From positions 124,001-188,000 of the forward strand of contig NZ_AOIV01000008.1 in assembly GCF_000337095.1 (NCBI RefSeq): DNA of 64,000 nucleotides, given 5' to 3'. How positions within the stretch are numbered: position 1 is the first letter of the stretch; each line of letters starts with the position of its first letter. Below, in pieces: positions 1-8,121 of this stretch. A program made the position numbers and the translations under genes. The stretch is from Halogeometricum pallidum JCM 14848 (lineage in GTDB: Archaea > Halobacteriota > Halobacteria > Halobacteriales > Haloferacaceae). The notes below the pieces were generated by a model. That model ran no database searches, was not told the DNA's origin, and saw only the letters and a list, made by a program, of their open reading frames with translations.

Positions 1-262
1 GGCCAACTTTTTCAACTAATCCTCCTGCTTGTAATGTATTCAGCCGCCGCGAAACGGTTACACGTGATACATTAGTGTTCTCTGCAATAACCGAGGGGGT
101 GAGAATAAGTCCGGTGTACATTACAAATAGAATGTGTGCGTCTGCCCCAGTGAACCAGTCTGGTGTGTCGCCACTAATTATTGGTTTTGTTTCTCCAGAA
201 AGATTCGGAAGTTGAGATAGCTTTTCCGAGGCTGTTTCCTCCTCGTTGTCGCAGTCGTCCAT
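1..262 (-). CDS. winged-helix DNA-binding protein (partial, cut by window start)
   Basis: The start codon at 262 is in the window but the 3' end lies outside, leaving 87 residues. The N-terminus is acidic and is followed by TPDWFTGADAHILFVMY. A helix-turn-helix then reads PSVIAENTNVSRVTVSRRL and ends in LQAGGLVEKVG, the start of a wing. This is the layout of PhiH1-repressor-like or MarR-like winged-helix proteins common in haloarchaeal proviruses and plasmids (family inference). Codons are AT-rich compared with genes after 1.8 kb. It is divergent from the integrase at 408, so it may repress or control the integrated element. The exact family cannot be fixed without the C-terminus. Confidence 0.75.
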   Translation of the reverse strand, partial: MDDCDNEEETASEKLSQLPNLSGETKPIISGDTPDWFTGADAHILFVMYTGLILTPSVIAENTNVSRVTVSRRLNTLQAGGLVEKVG

Positions 263-407
263 TAAACAGCGTATTGGGTTGAGTACTGAAAACAGTATGG
301 TCTTTTTATATCCACCTTTTAGAGGTAGCCATACATAGGCAACTACTTGTATGATACTAATTAGTAACAACAGTTAAGATACCCCGTACAGAATCGTTCA
401 GATAAGG
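263..407. promoter_or_regulatory. AT-rich divergent intergenic region between regulator and integrase
   Basis: This 145-base gap is among the most AT-rich stretches of the window and separates two divergently transcribed genes. TATA-like stretches are visible around 300-310 (tctttttatatcc) and 350-360. It probably holds both promoters and possibly the regulator's operator. I see no long inverted repeat. Confidence 0.4.
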
Positions 408-1445
408 ATGAGGAGGAATAGAGATCTCGACCCAATCACACCCGACGCGGCGCTTGAATACTATCTCGATGCTCGTCGGTATGATCTCCGTGAGACTACT
501 CTTCGGACGCATAGAGCGCGTCTTAAGTCCTTCACCGATTGGTTGAAAGACCAAAACGTGGAGAATATAAATGATGTAGACCTCCAGCTGGTCCACGCTT
601 ATCGAGTCTACAAGCGCGAAGACAACGGAGATGACTCACCCTGCAACGATGTTACTATGCAGGGCCAGGTATCCACTGTCCGCCGATTCCTCGCTCATCT
701 CGTCGATATTGATGCAGTGAGAGAGGAACTCCCTGAGCGTGTTCGACTTCCGAAGGTCCATGGTGACGATTCCCGTGATACGATGCTTGGTCAGGGTCGT
801 GCGAAGGCAATCCTCGAATATCTCCAAGACTTCCAATACGCTTCATCAGAACACGTTACACTCTTGCTCATGTGGCGAACATCGGCTCGTCGAGGAGGTG
901 TCCGTTCGCTCGATCTCAAGGATTTTGATCGCGATGATCGGGCGCTTTGCTTTCGCCATCGACCGAAGAAAGGAACTCCTCTGAAAAATGGAGAGAGAGG
1001 AGAACGCGATGTTTCACTTGCTCCTCACGTAGCTCACGTCCTGGAGGACTACATCGAGAGTCCAAACCGGTACGACACTACGGACGAGTACAATCGCTCA
1101 CCGCTAATCACGACGAAATACGGGCGGCCATCAGTCGGTACGTACCAAAACTGGATATACCGATTCACTCGACCGTGCGTGATCGGGGAACCGTGTCCAC
1201 ACGACTACGACCCGAGTACCTGCAATTATACAGCTCACGATAGAGCGAGTGGATGTCCTTCGTCTGTATCTCCTCACGCCGTTCGGAAAGGTTCGATTAC
1301 GGCGCTTCGGGATTCTGGGACTCCACGCGAGGTTGTTAGTGATCGGGGTGACGTGAGTGAGAAAATTCTTGAGAAGCACTACGATAAGGCTTCGAAACGC
1401 CAGCGGATGCGGCGTCGGAAAGATCATCTACCGGAGGATTTCTGA
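408..1445 (+). CDS. tyrosine recombinase / phage-type integrase
   Basis: A 345-residue site-specific recombinase. The N-terminal SAM-like core-binding domain (about 10-110) contains TLRTHRARLKSFTDWL. The catalytic domain has Arg I at R161 in TSARRGGVRSLDL, box II HAVR (H290, R293) and the probable nucleophile Tyr325 in LEKHYD, giving the R...HxxR...Y set. Between them is an insertion with four cysteines (C257, C263, C272, C283) and His265, as in many haloarchaeal integrases, which may bind zinc. The C-terminus is very basic (SKRQRMRRRK). Codon use is more AT-rich than in the genes after 1.8 kb. With the adjacent winged-helix gene it marks the end of an integrated element; no tRNA attachment target is visible in the window. 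Confidence 0.9.
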   Translation: MRRNRDLDPITPDAALEYYLDARRYDLRETTLRTHRARLKSFTDWLKDQNVENINDVDLQLVHAYRVYKREDNGDDSPCNDVTMQGQVSTVRRFLAHLVDIDAVREELPERVRLPKVHGDDSRDTMLGQGRAKAILEYLQDFQYASSEHVTLLLMWRTSARRGGVRSLDLKDFDRDDRALCFRHRPKKGTPLKNGERGERDVSLAPHVAHVLEDYIESPNRYDTTDEYNRSPLITTKYGRPSVGTYQNWIYRFTRPCVIGEPCPHDYDPSTCNYTAHDRASGCPSSVSPHAVRKGSITALRDSGTPREVVSDRGDVSEKILEKHYDKASKRQRMRRRKDHLPEDF

Positions 1446-1511
1446 ATGCCTGAATCAATGTTCAGACAGGCAGTTCAATTGTCTTATACCGCGTTGGCCC
1501 ATCCACTGCGC

Positions 1512-1530
1512 GAACGGTCCTTGACCGTTC
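1512..1530. terminator. perfect 8-bp hairpin downstream of integrase
   Basis: GAACGGTC (1512-1519) is separated by three bases from its exact reverse complement GACCGTTC (1523-1530). It lies 67 bases after the integrase stop. It may act in termination or be part of the element end. No T-run follows directly, so the terminator role is only a guess. Confidence 0.4.
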
Positions 1531-1533
1531 CGC

Positions 1534-1565
1534 GTTAGGGGCTGAGAACTCCCCAGCCACCTAAC
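1534..1565. repeat. 11-bp imperfect inverted repeat
   Basis: GTTAGGGGCTG (1534-1544) pairs with CAGCC-a-CCTAAC (1554-1565), leaving one bulged A and a nine-base loop. It sits four bases after the hairpin at 1512-1530, so the two form a double hairpin. Function unknown; possible element end or attachment-site arm. Confidence 0.4.
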
Positions 1566-1792
1566 TTCGTTGCACTTACTCCTCGAGAGGCTTCGGTGTC
1601 TACGCCGAACTGCATCAGTTCAGACCGATATGCATCCCGAGAGCGGCGCATCGCTCCTTTCGGACCGTTGATTGGACTCGTCGACTTCGCGGCGAACGGC
1701 GCTTGTCGTGTCATATATCTTCGAGGAGTCGGACCGACGAGGAGAATCAGAACGCCGTTTCGGCGCACCTCACAACCGAAGCATCTATCACA

Positions 1793-1810
1793 TTTTAGGT
1801 GGGCCTAAAA
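1793..1810. promoter_or_regulatory. DtxR/SirR-type operator palindrome
   Basis: TTTTAGG (1793-1799), a four-base spacer, then CCTAAAA (1804-1810): a perfect 7-bp inverted repeat. The half-site TTAGG/CCTAA is the known signature of DtxR/IdeR-type iron- and manganese-dependent regulators in bacteria and haloarchaea. It lies 46 bases before the start codon of a DtxR-family gene, which points to autoregulation. Confidence 0.7.
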
Positions 1811-1856
1811 TCATGGCGAGAGCAAGCGCGGTTCGGGAGGTGCCGAGGGGTCGCGG

Positions 1857-2236
1857 ATGAGCGAGCGCTCGCTGTACCTCCCCGCGCTGTACATCGTCGA
1901 GCACCGGCAGCAGCCGCCCGTCGCTCCCGGGCGGGTCGCCGAACTCGTCGGTCGCACGCCGGCGACGGCCATCGAGGCGATTCACCGGTTCGACGACGAG
2001 GGACTGGTCGACTACGAACCGTACGAGGGCGTCGAACTCACGCGGCGGGGTCGGGAGGTCGCGGCGGACCTACACGAGACGTACGTGACGCTCTCGTGGT
2101 TCCTCCGCAGCGTCCTCGAACTCGCCGATTGCGAGGGCCGATGCGAATGGCGGGCGTCCTGAGTCCCGACGTCGCCGGGCGACTCGCGTCGACACTCCCG
2201 TACGAGGAGGAGGAAAAGAGAGAGAGGGAGGAGTGA
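1857..2236 (+). pseudogene. DtxR-family metal-dependent transcriptional regulator, frameshifted
   Basis: From ATG 1857 the first frame reads a DtxR-type winged helix: PVAPGRVAELVGRTPATAIE as the helix-turn-helix, DEGLVDYEPYEGVELTRRG as the wing, then the dimerisation helix HETYVTLSWFLRSVLEL. This frame stops at 2162 after 101 residues. The expected continuation, AMRMAGVLSPDVAGRLASTL (family members have closely similar text), lies in another frame from about 2137 to the stop at 2236. A one-base deletion (or two-base insertion) near 2130-2140 explains this. Either the gene is inactivated, it makes a shortened protein lacking the end of the metal/dimer domain, or the sequence has an error. The DtxR-like palindrome at 1793-1810 supports the family call. 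Confidence 0.8.
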
Positions 2237-2420
2237 CCCCGACCCGGGACGGCGACGAGTGATAGGCGCGCCTCGCCCGTCGCCGCCTCGGGGTGGCGTG
2301 TCTCCGAGACCGCCGTCCCCGACGGTGGAGGTAGTTGAGAAACGCGCGTAGAAGTGCGGTCTCGTCCCCTCGAGACGGCCCGTAGACGAGCGACGGGCCG
2401 GTTCGATGTCGTCCTCGCCG

Positions 2421-3416
2421 CTACTTCCCGAAGTGGGTCTGTATCGTCCGACTCATCCTGTAGTAGCTCTCGCTGAGCACGTACTTGCTGGCCTTCAGCG
2501 AGAAAGCGACCGGGTCCTCGCTGAACTGCGTGACGTAGTCGGTGCTCTTGTTGTGGATGCGGTCGACACAGCCAGGCTTCATCAGTTCGTTCGACTCATA
2601 GCAGAGGACGGGCTGCTTCGAGCGCTCGCAGATTACCTCGGCCTGTCGCGGCGAGCTCTCGATGAACAGCTTCGTGTTCGTGTTCTGGTAGACGTTGGCC
2701 TTGTATTCGGCGTGGTTCCCCGCCCGCTGTCGGGCTTCCTTCGAGGGATGGTCCATCATCACCAAGTTCTCGTACTCGACGCCGTGTTCGTTCAGCCACG
2801 CCTCCGTCTCCTCGCGGTACTTCTCTAGCCGGCACGTCACCAGCCACCCGATGGTCTCCGTGGGGACGACGCGCGGTTCGACGGTCTGCAGGAACTCTCG
2901 GTAGCGCGGCCCGTCGTCGTTCTCCTCGCGGGTCGGGTCGCGGCAGAGGATGCCGTCGATGTCGACGCAGGAGAACTGCAGCATCGGGTGGTGCATCACG
3001 TTCCACTCGAAGACGCGCGGTTTGTCGACGACGTCGACCCAGTAGTCGACGAACTGGTGTCCCTTCGAGGAGACGTACACCGCGGCGTACTCGATGTCAA
3101 AATCGAGATTCTCCTTGGCCAACTGCGCTTTCGTCTCTCTCATCTGCCGCCCTGAATCCACCGAGTCGTCGACGACGAGCACCCGCTCTACGTCGTCGAA
3201 CGACGCCTCGCCGTCGTACCGATGACCGGTTTGGAGTATCCGACCCTCGCATAACCCTTCTACGTCGGTCATCGGCACGTCGAGATTCAAACAGAGTAGG
3301 TTCGCGGCGAGCAGACCGCTCCGCGGAATGCCGACCACGAGGTCCACCCCACGTGGAATATCGTACGAGAGTCGGCGCGCCCCTCTGTTCAACTCGGCCA
3401 CACTTCTGTAGTTCAC
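2421..3416 (-). CDS. phosphoribosyltransferase fused to a HAD-like domain
   Basis: A 331-residue protein with two parts. Residues 1-130 form a type I phosphoribosyltransferase fold: VVGIPRSGLLAANLL near the N-terminus and the PRPP-binding loop VLVVDDSVDSGRQM at about 79-92. Residues from about 148 carry a HAD-like motif, CVDIDGILCRDP (D152 and D154 in the DxD position), followed by a region resembling phosphatase cores (WLVTCRLEKYREETEAWL). Similar fusions occur in surface-polysaccharide loci, where a role in making or recycling nucleotide-linked sugars has been suggested; the substrate here is unknown. It is transcribed alone, divergent from the small gene at 3709. Confidence 0.75.
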   Translation of the reverse strand: MNYRSVAELNRGARRLSYDIPRGVDLVVGIPRSGLLAANLLCLNLDVPMTDVEGLCEGRILQTGHRYDGEASFDDVERVLVVDDSVDSGRQMRETKAQLAKENLDFDIEYAAVYVSSKGHQFVDYWVDVVDKPRVFEWNVMHHPMLQFSCVDIDGILCRDPTREENDDGPRYREFLQTVEPRVVPTETIGWLVTCRLEKYREETEAWLNEHGVEYENLVMMDHPSKEARQRAGNHAEYKANVYQNTNTKLFIESSPRQAEVICERSKQPVLCYESNELMKPGCVDRIHNKSTDYVTQFSEDPVAFSLKASKYVLSESYYRMSRTIQTHFGK

Positions 3417-3676
3417 TATACGATATTCAGTGGGTTTGACCGTATTATTCTAACTATGATAACCCCGATTAGGAGCGGTAAAATCTGACATTTTGATGGT
3501 AGTCCCGTGAAACAGAACCACCTCTTGATAAGCCTGATAAACCTACGAGAGCCTACCCGGAGGACTCGCCGACTCATCGTCGTCCGGAAATCGGTCGAAT
3601 CGATCGGTTCTCCGCACGAATGAACGGACGCGGACGAGAAGGACGGTATAATTTACTCTGTTCCGTATCACAGTAG

Positions 3677-3685
3677 TATTATGCG
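3677..3685 (+). promoter_or_regulatory. TATA-like box of the small gene at 3709
   Basis: The sequence gtattatgc lies about 28 bases before ATG 3709, the usual distance for a leaderless haloarchaeal transcript. Confidence 0.4.
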
Positions 3686-3708
3686 TGAGAACGTTGTACA
3701 CAGTCCCG

Positions 3709-3843
3709 ATGCCCGAAATACGCGTCTCCGACAGCCTGTACAGACAACTCGTCTCCGTCTCAGAGGCGGAGGGCGGTGACCTCGACAAGACGATGTGGAA
3801 GATGGTCGCACGCTACGGCCGCGGGAACCACCCCGGCGACTGA
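3709..3843 (+). CDS. small ribbon-helix-helix-like protein
   Basis: A 44-residue open frame. The start MPEIRVSDSLYRQLVS resembles the beta strand and first helix of CopG/antitoxin-type ribbon-helix-helix proteins, and DLDKTMWKMVARYGRGNHP resembles the second helix. Haloarchaeal genomes contain many such 40-60 residue proteins. A TATA-like box sits at leaderless distance. No toxin-like partner is adjacent, so a toxin-antitoxin role is not supported. The next gene on the strand (SUI1) starts 67 bases later. Confidence 0.6.
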   Translation: MPEIRVSDSLYRQLVSVSEAEGGDLDKTMWKMVARYGRGNHPGD

Positions 3844-3910
3844 TCGGCGGTCGTTCGCACCGCGCGCACGGCAGGCCAACGGGTATATCCGCCCGGCGTG
3901 TAGGGAGAAC

Positions 3911-4216
3911 GTGGCAAACAACGACGACCTGTCATCCATCGCCGGACTTCCCGAAGAACTCGGCATCGACCAGGACCTCTCGAAATCCCAACAGCAGCTC
4001 TCGGTTCACGTCGACACTCGCCGCTACGGGAAAGCCGTCACCGTCGTCAGCGGCTTCGACCTCTCGAAGGACGAACTGCGGGACGTGGCCTCGCGATTGA
4101 AGAGCAAACTCGCCTGCGGCGGGACGGTCGAGGACGACTCGGTGGAGCTACAGGGCGACCACACCGGCCGCATCGGCGATATCCTCCGCGACATGGGCTA
4201 CGGCGTGCAGACCTGA
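3911..4216 (+). CDS. SUI1/eIF1-family translation factor
   Basis: Starts at GTG 3911 (101 residues), giving VANNDDLSSIAGLPEELGID as N-terminus; frames further upstream have no family resemblance. The SUI1 fold covers about 25-100: VHVDTRRYGKAVTVVSGFD, then SRLKSKLACGGTVEDDSVEL and GDHTGRIGDILRDMGY. The GG turn after the conserved lysines is the typical eIF1/YciH signature. In archaea aIF1 checks start-codon selection on the small ribosomal subunit. Single-gene unit. Confidence 0.9.
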   Translation: MANNDDLSSIAGLPEELGIDQDLSKSQQQLSVHVDTRRYGKAVTVVSGFDLSKDELRDVASRLKSKLACGGTVEDDSVELQGDHTGRIGDILRDMGYGVQT

Positions 4217-4354
4217 GCGAGTCGCGACGGCCGGCGCAGATAGGCGCGCGATAGAATCACTCCGTTTTCGCTGGTTTCACCGGTTTCACCGCACGAGCCG
4301 TTCGACGCGGGCTTCGAGTCGGCTTTTTCAACGGTAGAGCCGTCGCCGGGCCGC

Positions 4355-5395
4355 CTATCCCACGAACGAGGTGACGCCGAGGCTCTCGGCGATGAGCCAG
4401 ACGATGAACACGCCGTAGAGGGCGACGAGAAAGTACGCCTCTCGGTGGGAGAGGCGCATATCCGTCCGGAGAACGGCGAAGAACGCCACGGACGCGGCGA
4501 CGAGAAAGCCCATCATGGGAACCACGTCCGGGAGCGACACCGTCGCCCGCCCGGCGGCGAAGACGCCGGCGGGGAGGACGACCAACAGCGCGAAGATGTT
4601 GCTCCCGAGGACGTTCGCGAGGCTCACGTCCGCGTTGCCGCGGCGCGCGGCGACGACGCTGACGAACGTGTCCGGCAGACTCGTCCCGGCCGCGACGACG
4701 GTGAGTCCCCACAGGAACGTCGAGGTGCCGAAGGCGTTCCCGAAGCCGACGGCGGCGCGGACGAGCAACTCCGCGGAGACGACGATGATACCGAGCGAGA
4801 CGAGCAGTCGAGCCCACTCGCGTTCGACGTTCACGGCGTCGGGGTCCGCGTTGAAGGGCGACTTCACCCGGTGTTCGAGGGTGTCGGTGTACTGGATGAA
4901 GAGGTACAGACCGTACAGGACGAGGGGGACGGCGCCGAGGGCGGGCGTCAGCGTCCCGGTGAACGGATCGCCGTCCGCCGACCCGTCGTAGAGGACGGCC
5001 AGCGTGAACATCAGAAACACCACCGCGACGGAGAGCAGGTAGAACTGCGTCTCCTTGAACACCAGGTCGCGATTCGACGCGAGCGACCCCTCGCCCGCCA
5101 GTGCGGAGACGGAGGGGATGACGAGGATGTTGAACACCGCCGACCCGACGACGGCGCCGACGCCGATGTCGAACGCGCCGTAGCGGGCGGCGGCGATAAT
5201 CGTGCTCGACAGTTCGGGGAAACTCGACCCGACGGCGGCGACGACGGCTCCCTGCACGACGGCCGGGAGGCGGTAGTACGCGCCGAGGCTGTCGGCCGCC
5301 TCGACCAGCAGTTCGCCGCCGCGGAACGCGAGTCCCGCGCCGACGACGGCCGCACCGAGATACAGCGCCAGCGTGAACGTCGTGGCAGCCACCAT
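4355..5395 (-). CDS. sodium:calcium antiporter (CaCA family, YrbG-like)
   Basis: A 346-residue membrane protein with about ten hydrophobic segments and two inverted alpha-repeats. Repeat 1 carries GAVVAAVGSSFPELSSTIIA and repeat 2 carries GLTVVAAGTSLPDTFVSVVA; the acidic residues in these (E and D after the SFP/SLP turn) coordinate cations in the family. The two halves are joined by an acidic cytoplasmic loop (HRVKSPFNADPDAVNVEREW). It probably exports Ca2+ in exchange for Na+. Its start codon lies directly next to the stop of the Eis-like gene upstream on the same strand (5396), so the two are likely co-transcribed. Confidence 0.9.
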   Translation of the reverse strand: MVAATTFTLALYLGAAVVGAGLAFRGGELLVEAADSLGAYYRLPAVVQGAVVAAVGSSFPELSSTIIAAARYGAFDIGVGAVVGSAVFNILVIPSVSALAGEGSLASNRDLVFKETQFYLLSVAVVFLMFTLAVLYDGSADGDPFTGTLTPALGAVPLVLYGLYLFIQYTDTLEHRVKSPFNADPDAVNVEREWARLLVSLGIIVVSAELLVRAAVGFGNAFGTSTFLWGLTVVAAGTSLPDTFVSVVAARRGNADVSLANVLGSNIFALLVVLPAGVFAAGRATVSLPDVVPMMGFLVAASVAFFAVLRTDMRLSHREAYFLVALYGVFIVWLIAESLGVTSFVG

Positions 5396-6625
5396 TCAGA
5401 ACCCTTCTCTGAAGAACGCTCGCTCGCGCGGGAACAGGGCGTCCAGCGTCGCTCGGATGGACGCGTCCGCGACGGTCAGGTCGCCGGCGCGTTCCAGTTC
5501 GGCGGCGTCGCGCGCGCCGACGGCCAACTGCGAGAGCGCGCCGATGCCGAGTTCGGCGTCCGGGCCTCCGGTCGCGGTCGCACCGTCACCGAGGCGGCTC
5601 ACGTGCGCGCCCGCGGCGTCCACGCGGAGTTCGAACGTTCCGTCGTTCCACGCGCACCGGTCGTCCGAGACGGCGAGCACGACGGACTCGCGCGCGTCGT
5701 ACGACAGCGTCGAGAGCGCCCTCGCCACGTCGACGATGCGGACCATCGGCCCGGGTTTCACCTCCAGCGTCGCCGCCCGCGGGTCGGGTAGTTCGTCGAT
5801 GGGACGCGCCCACTCGGGGAGGGCGAGGAACGTCACCGAGTCCACCTGCGAGTCGTGGTCGCGGCAGAACCGCAGCAGGTGCCCGCGCGCCTCGTGGTCG
5901 ACGGCGGCGCGTTCCCACACGCGCATCTCGCGCCCGTCGCCGTCGTCCTCGTCGACGGTGTACGTGAGATAGCCCCGCAGCGACCCCTCCTCGTCGGACC
6001 AGCCGAAGACGTAGGGGTCCTTCCGCCACCCCCGGAAGACGCGCTCGCGCCACCAGCCCTCGGTCCGGCGGACCGCGAGCGACTCGGTCGCCCACGCCTC
6101 GTGGACCGCGCGCATCGCCGAGAGGTCGTCGTCGGGGGTCAGTCGCCGGAACGTCCCGCTGGCCGCGGGGACGACGTCCGCGAGTTGCTCGGGCGGGAGC
6201 GTCACCTTCGCATGGTTACAGCAGGTGGCCCAGCCCAGTCGGCGGTAGAAGGGGTACTCGAACGGCCACAGCGCCGAGAACGCCGCCCCCTCCTCGCGGT
6301 AGCGCGCGAGGAGGGCGTCGAGCATGGCGCCGACGGTCCCCTGCCGCCGACCCTCCGGCGGGGAGGCGACGGCGGAGACGCCGGGCATCGCGCGCCACTC
6401 GCCGCGCACGCGGGCGGTGAAGTCGTAACTGCCGCAGACGGTGCGGAGGTCCGAGGCGTCGGGGTCGGAGTCGGGGGGCGCATCGTAGAAGCCAAGCGGG
6501 GTGAACAGGTCGGGGTCCTCGCGGTTACGGTCCTCCCAGTCCGGCCCGTCCGTCGGTCGGAAGGCGTAGTTCACCATCTCGCGGAAGGCGTCGCGGTGGT
6601 CCTCCGGTAGCGAACGCAGGTGCAC
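5396..6625 (-). CDS. Eis-like GNAT N-acetyltransferase
   Basis: Start chosen at GTG 6625 (409 residues, VHLRSLPEDHRDAFREMV), because the sequence upstream is low-complexity Arg/Pro with no homology. The N-terminal GNAT domain has the acetyl-CoA motif EGRRQGTVGAMLDALL. A second GNAT-like domain (about 130-290) and a C-terminal SCP2-like domain (about 300-405) complete the three-part Eis architecture. The chain ends in FFREGF; in Eis enzymes the C-terminal carboxylate takes part in catalysis. Substrate unknown: bacterial Eis proteins acetylate amines such as aminoglycosides. Directly upstream of the antiporter gene. Confidence 0.8.
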   Translation of the reverse strand: MHLRSLPEDHRDAFREMVNYAFRPTDGPDWEDRNREDPDLFTPLGFYDAPPDSDPDASDLRTVCGSYDFTARVRGEWRAMPGVSAVASPPEGRRQGTVGAMLDALLARYREEGAAFSALWPFEYPFYRRLGWATCCNHAKVTLPPEQLADVVPAASGTFRRLTPDDDLSAMRAVHEAWATESLAVRRTEGWWRERVFRGWRKDPYVFGWSDEEGSLRGYLTYTVDEDDGDGREMRVWERAAVDHEARGHLLRFCRDHDSQVDSVTFLALPEWARPIDELPDPRAATLEVKPGPMVRIVDVARALSTLSYDARESVVLAVSDDRCAWNDGTFELRVDAAGAHVSRLGDGATATGGPDAELGIGALSQLAVGARDAAELERAGDLTVADASIRATLDALFPRERAFFREGF

Positions 6626-6790
6626 GTCCCCACCGTCTCCGCGGACGGTAAAAAGCGCTCCCCGACCGTGCGAGCGGGGACCACGCCGAACGCGGCGTCG
6701 GCCGTCGAGGACGACCGGACCGAGTGGAGCGGGCGGCGACGGACGGCGCGGAACCGAGCGATTCAGGGTCGTGTGGTCCCGAGCGGGTGT

Positions 6791-7048
6791 ATGGGTCAAG
6801 ACGAGGCTCCCGTTCGGGACGACGGGGAGTCGTCGAGCATGTTCGAACTCACGCGCGATAAGGTGCTCCTGTTGACGGTGCTGTTCGTCGGCATCGCCGG
6901 CACGGGGCTCCTCCGACGGTTCCTCGGCGAACTCGGCTACAACGGCATCGGCCGTATCGTGTTCGTGCTCGGCTACGGGGGGATGGTGTTCATCATCTGG
7001 TACGGATGGATCCGCCCGATGGATATCACCGGTCCCGGCGGGGGGTAG
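6791..7048 (+). CDS. small membrane protein, conserved in haloarchaea
   Basis: 85 residues from ATG 6791. An acidic N-terminus (GQDEAPVRDDGESSSMFEL) is followed by two hydrophobic helices, VLLLTVLFVGIAGTGLL and IVFVLGYGGMVFIIWYGWI, and a short Gly-rich tail. No catalytic motif. Function unknown. It precedes another small membrane protein on the same strand. Confidence 0.6.
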   Translation: MGQDEAPVRDDGESSSMFELTRDKVLLLTVLFVGIAGTGLLRRFLGELGYNGIGRIVFVLGYGGMVFIIWYGWIRPMDITGPGGG

Positions 7049-7117
7049 CGCGGGCGTCCGGTCCGCCGGAGAGAACGGAACTTTAATACTCGATTCGCGC
7101 CGAATCTCGCGGTAAGG

Positions 7118-7369
7118 ATGCTCCCCATACAGCTCATCGACAGCTTCCTGCTGGAGTACAACGTCGGGCAGGCGCTGTTGCTCGTTTTCATCTTGGCGAC
7201 GCTGGGCGCGCTACCGCTGAAATCCGCGAAGGTAGTCGCCCTCAACACCATGGCGTTCGGCGTCATCTTCCTCTTGACGCCCCAGTCGCTCGTCCCGCTT
7301 CACTACCTGTTCCTCGGTATCGCGCTGGTCATCATCGGTCCACTGCTGTGGACCACCTCGCGGGACTGA
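7118..7369 (+). CDS. small membrane protein, conserved in haloarchaea
   Basis: 83 residues with three hydrophobic stretches: ALLLVFILATLGALPL, VVALNTMAFGVIFLL and YLFLGIALVIIGPLLW. A TATA-like ctttaata lies about 34 bases before the ATG. No recognisable motif; function unknown. Confidence 0.65.
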   Translation: MLPIQLIDSFLLEYNVGQALLLVFILATLGALPLKSAKVVALNTMAFGVIFLLTPQSLVPLHYLFLGIALVIIGPLLWTTSRD

Positions 7370-7466
7370 CCGCGGACCCGAGGCGCCGGCCGCATCCTTT
7401 CCCGTCCGGGCGGCGAACGCGGACGCGAACGCGACGTTTAACCCACCGCGACGACAACGACGGCAC

Positions 7467-8000
7467 ATGGCACAACCGCGCGTCCCCGGCGGCCGTGGTG
7501 AGGACCTCGAACTCCCGTGCGGGGAGACGAAATCGGTCCGGAGCCTCGATCTCGGCCTCCGAGAGTTCGACTGTCCGTGCGGCGACACGCACGCCGTGGT
7601 GATGGACGTGCACCCGCCGGAGCGATTTCTCCCCGACTTCCTCGTCGAAGTCCTGCAAGGGGCCGTCGAGACGACGAGCGAGGAGATGCCGGAGTTCGGC
7701 ACGGCGCACCTGATGGGCATCGTCCTCGAAGAGTTCCCCCGAAAGGTCGTCTCCGCCGACGTGAGCGACGACGGCGACGTGGGCGCGGGCATCGTCTGGG
7801 TGACGGACTTCGACTCGCGCCGCCTCCACGAGATAATCGTCGAACTGGTCGTCGAACTGATGGAACACGCCGTCTCCCACGCCGAAGACGACTCGGCCAT
7901 CTCCGACTTCGAGACGAAGATGCTGGATTTCGATGTGGGTGAGTTCGTCGAGCAGTACCGCGCGCAACGCGACCTGTCCGAGGACGACGTGTACGCGTAG
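7467..8000 (+). CDS. conserved haloarchaeal protein (DUF5815-like)
   Basis: 177 residues, soluble and acidic. A pair of short cysteine motifs, LPCGETKSV and FDCPCGDTHAVVMDVHPPE, suggests a small metal-binding or redox-sensitive N-terminal part. The rest is helical, with EIIVELVVELMEHAVSHAE. A TATA-like gtttaa at about 7436-7441 places the transcript start at the ATG. I believe this is the haloarchaeal family named DUF5815, but that is from memory; no function can be assigned. Confidence 0.6.
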   Translation: MAQPRVPGGRGEDLELPCGETKSVRSLDLGLREFDCPCGDTHAVVMDVHPPERFLPDFLVEVLQGAVETTSEEMPEFGTAHLMGIVLEEFPRKVVSADVSDDGDVGAGIVWVTDFDSRRLHEIIVELVVELMEHAVSHAEDDSAISDFETKMLDFDVGEFVEQYRAQRDLSEDDVYA

Positions 8001-8121
8001 GGCCGTCGACGGGACGCGCGGATACGAACGTGGTTCTCCCCACCTTGACTCTCCCACTCACACCATCCAGCGACGCGTCTCGAAAGCCGAGACAGCCGAT
8101 TCGACCGCGTCGCGGCCCCTC

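Larger units (their letters stand above)
1446..1792. other. gene-free stretch downstream of integrase with two hairpins
   Basis: No convincing gene is seen here. Two strong inverted repeats lie at 1512-1530 and 1534-1565 (listed separately). A minus-strand open frame of 77 codons at 1535-1768 has no recognisable motif and was not called. The stretch separates the AT-rich integrase region from the GC-rich chromosome, so an attachment site could lie here, but I see no tRNA gene and no direct repeat that proves it. Confidence 0.4.

Noticed and set aside
1535-1768. 77-codon minus-strand frame after the integrase, possibly a transposase remnant
   Set aside because: No transposase motif could be recognised and the frame includes the hairpin at 1534-1565.
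1446-1856. tRNA gene as integration target beside the integrase
   Set aside because: No cloverleaf or T-loop consensus could be found in the stretch or in other intergenic regions of the window.
3709-3843. Toxin-antitoxin operon at the small ribbon-helix-helix-like gene
   Set aside because: The next gene is a SUI1 translation factor and no toxin-like gene is adjacent.
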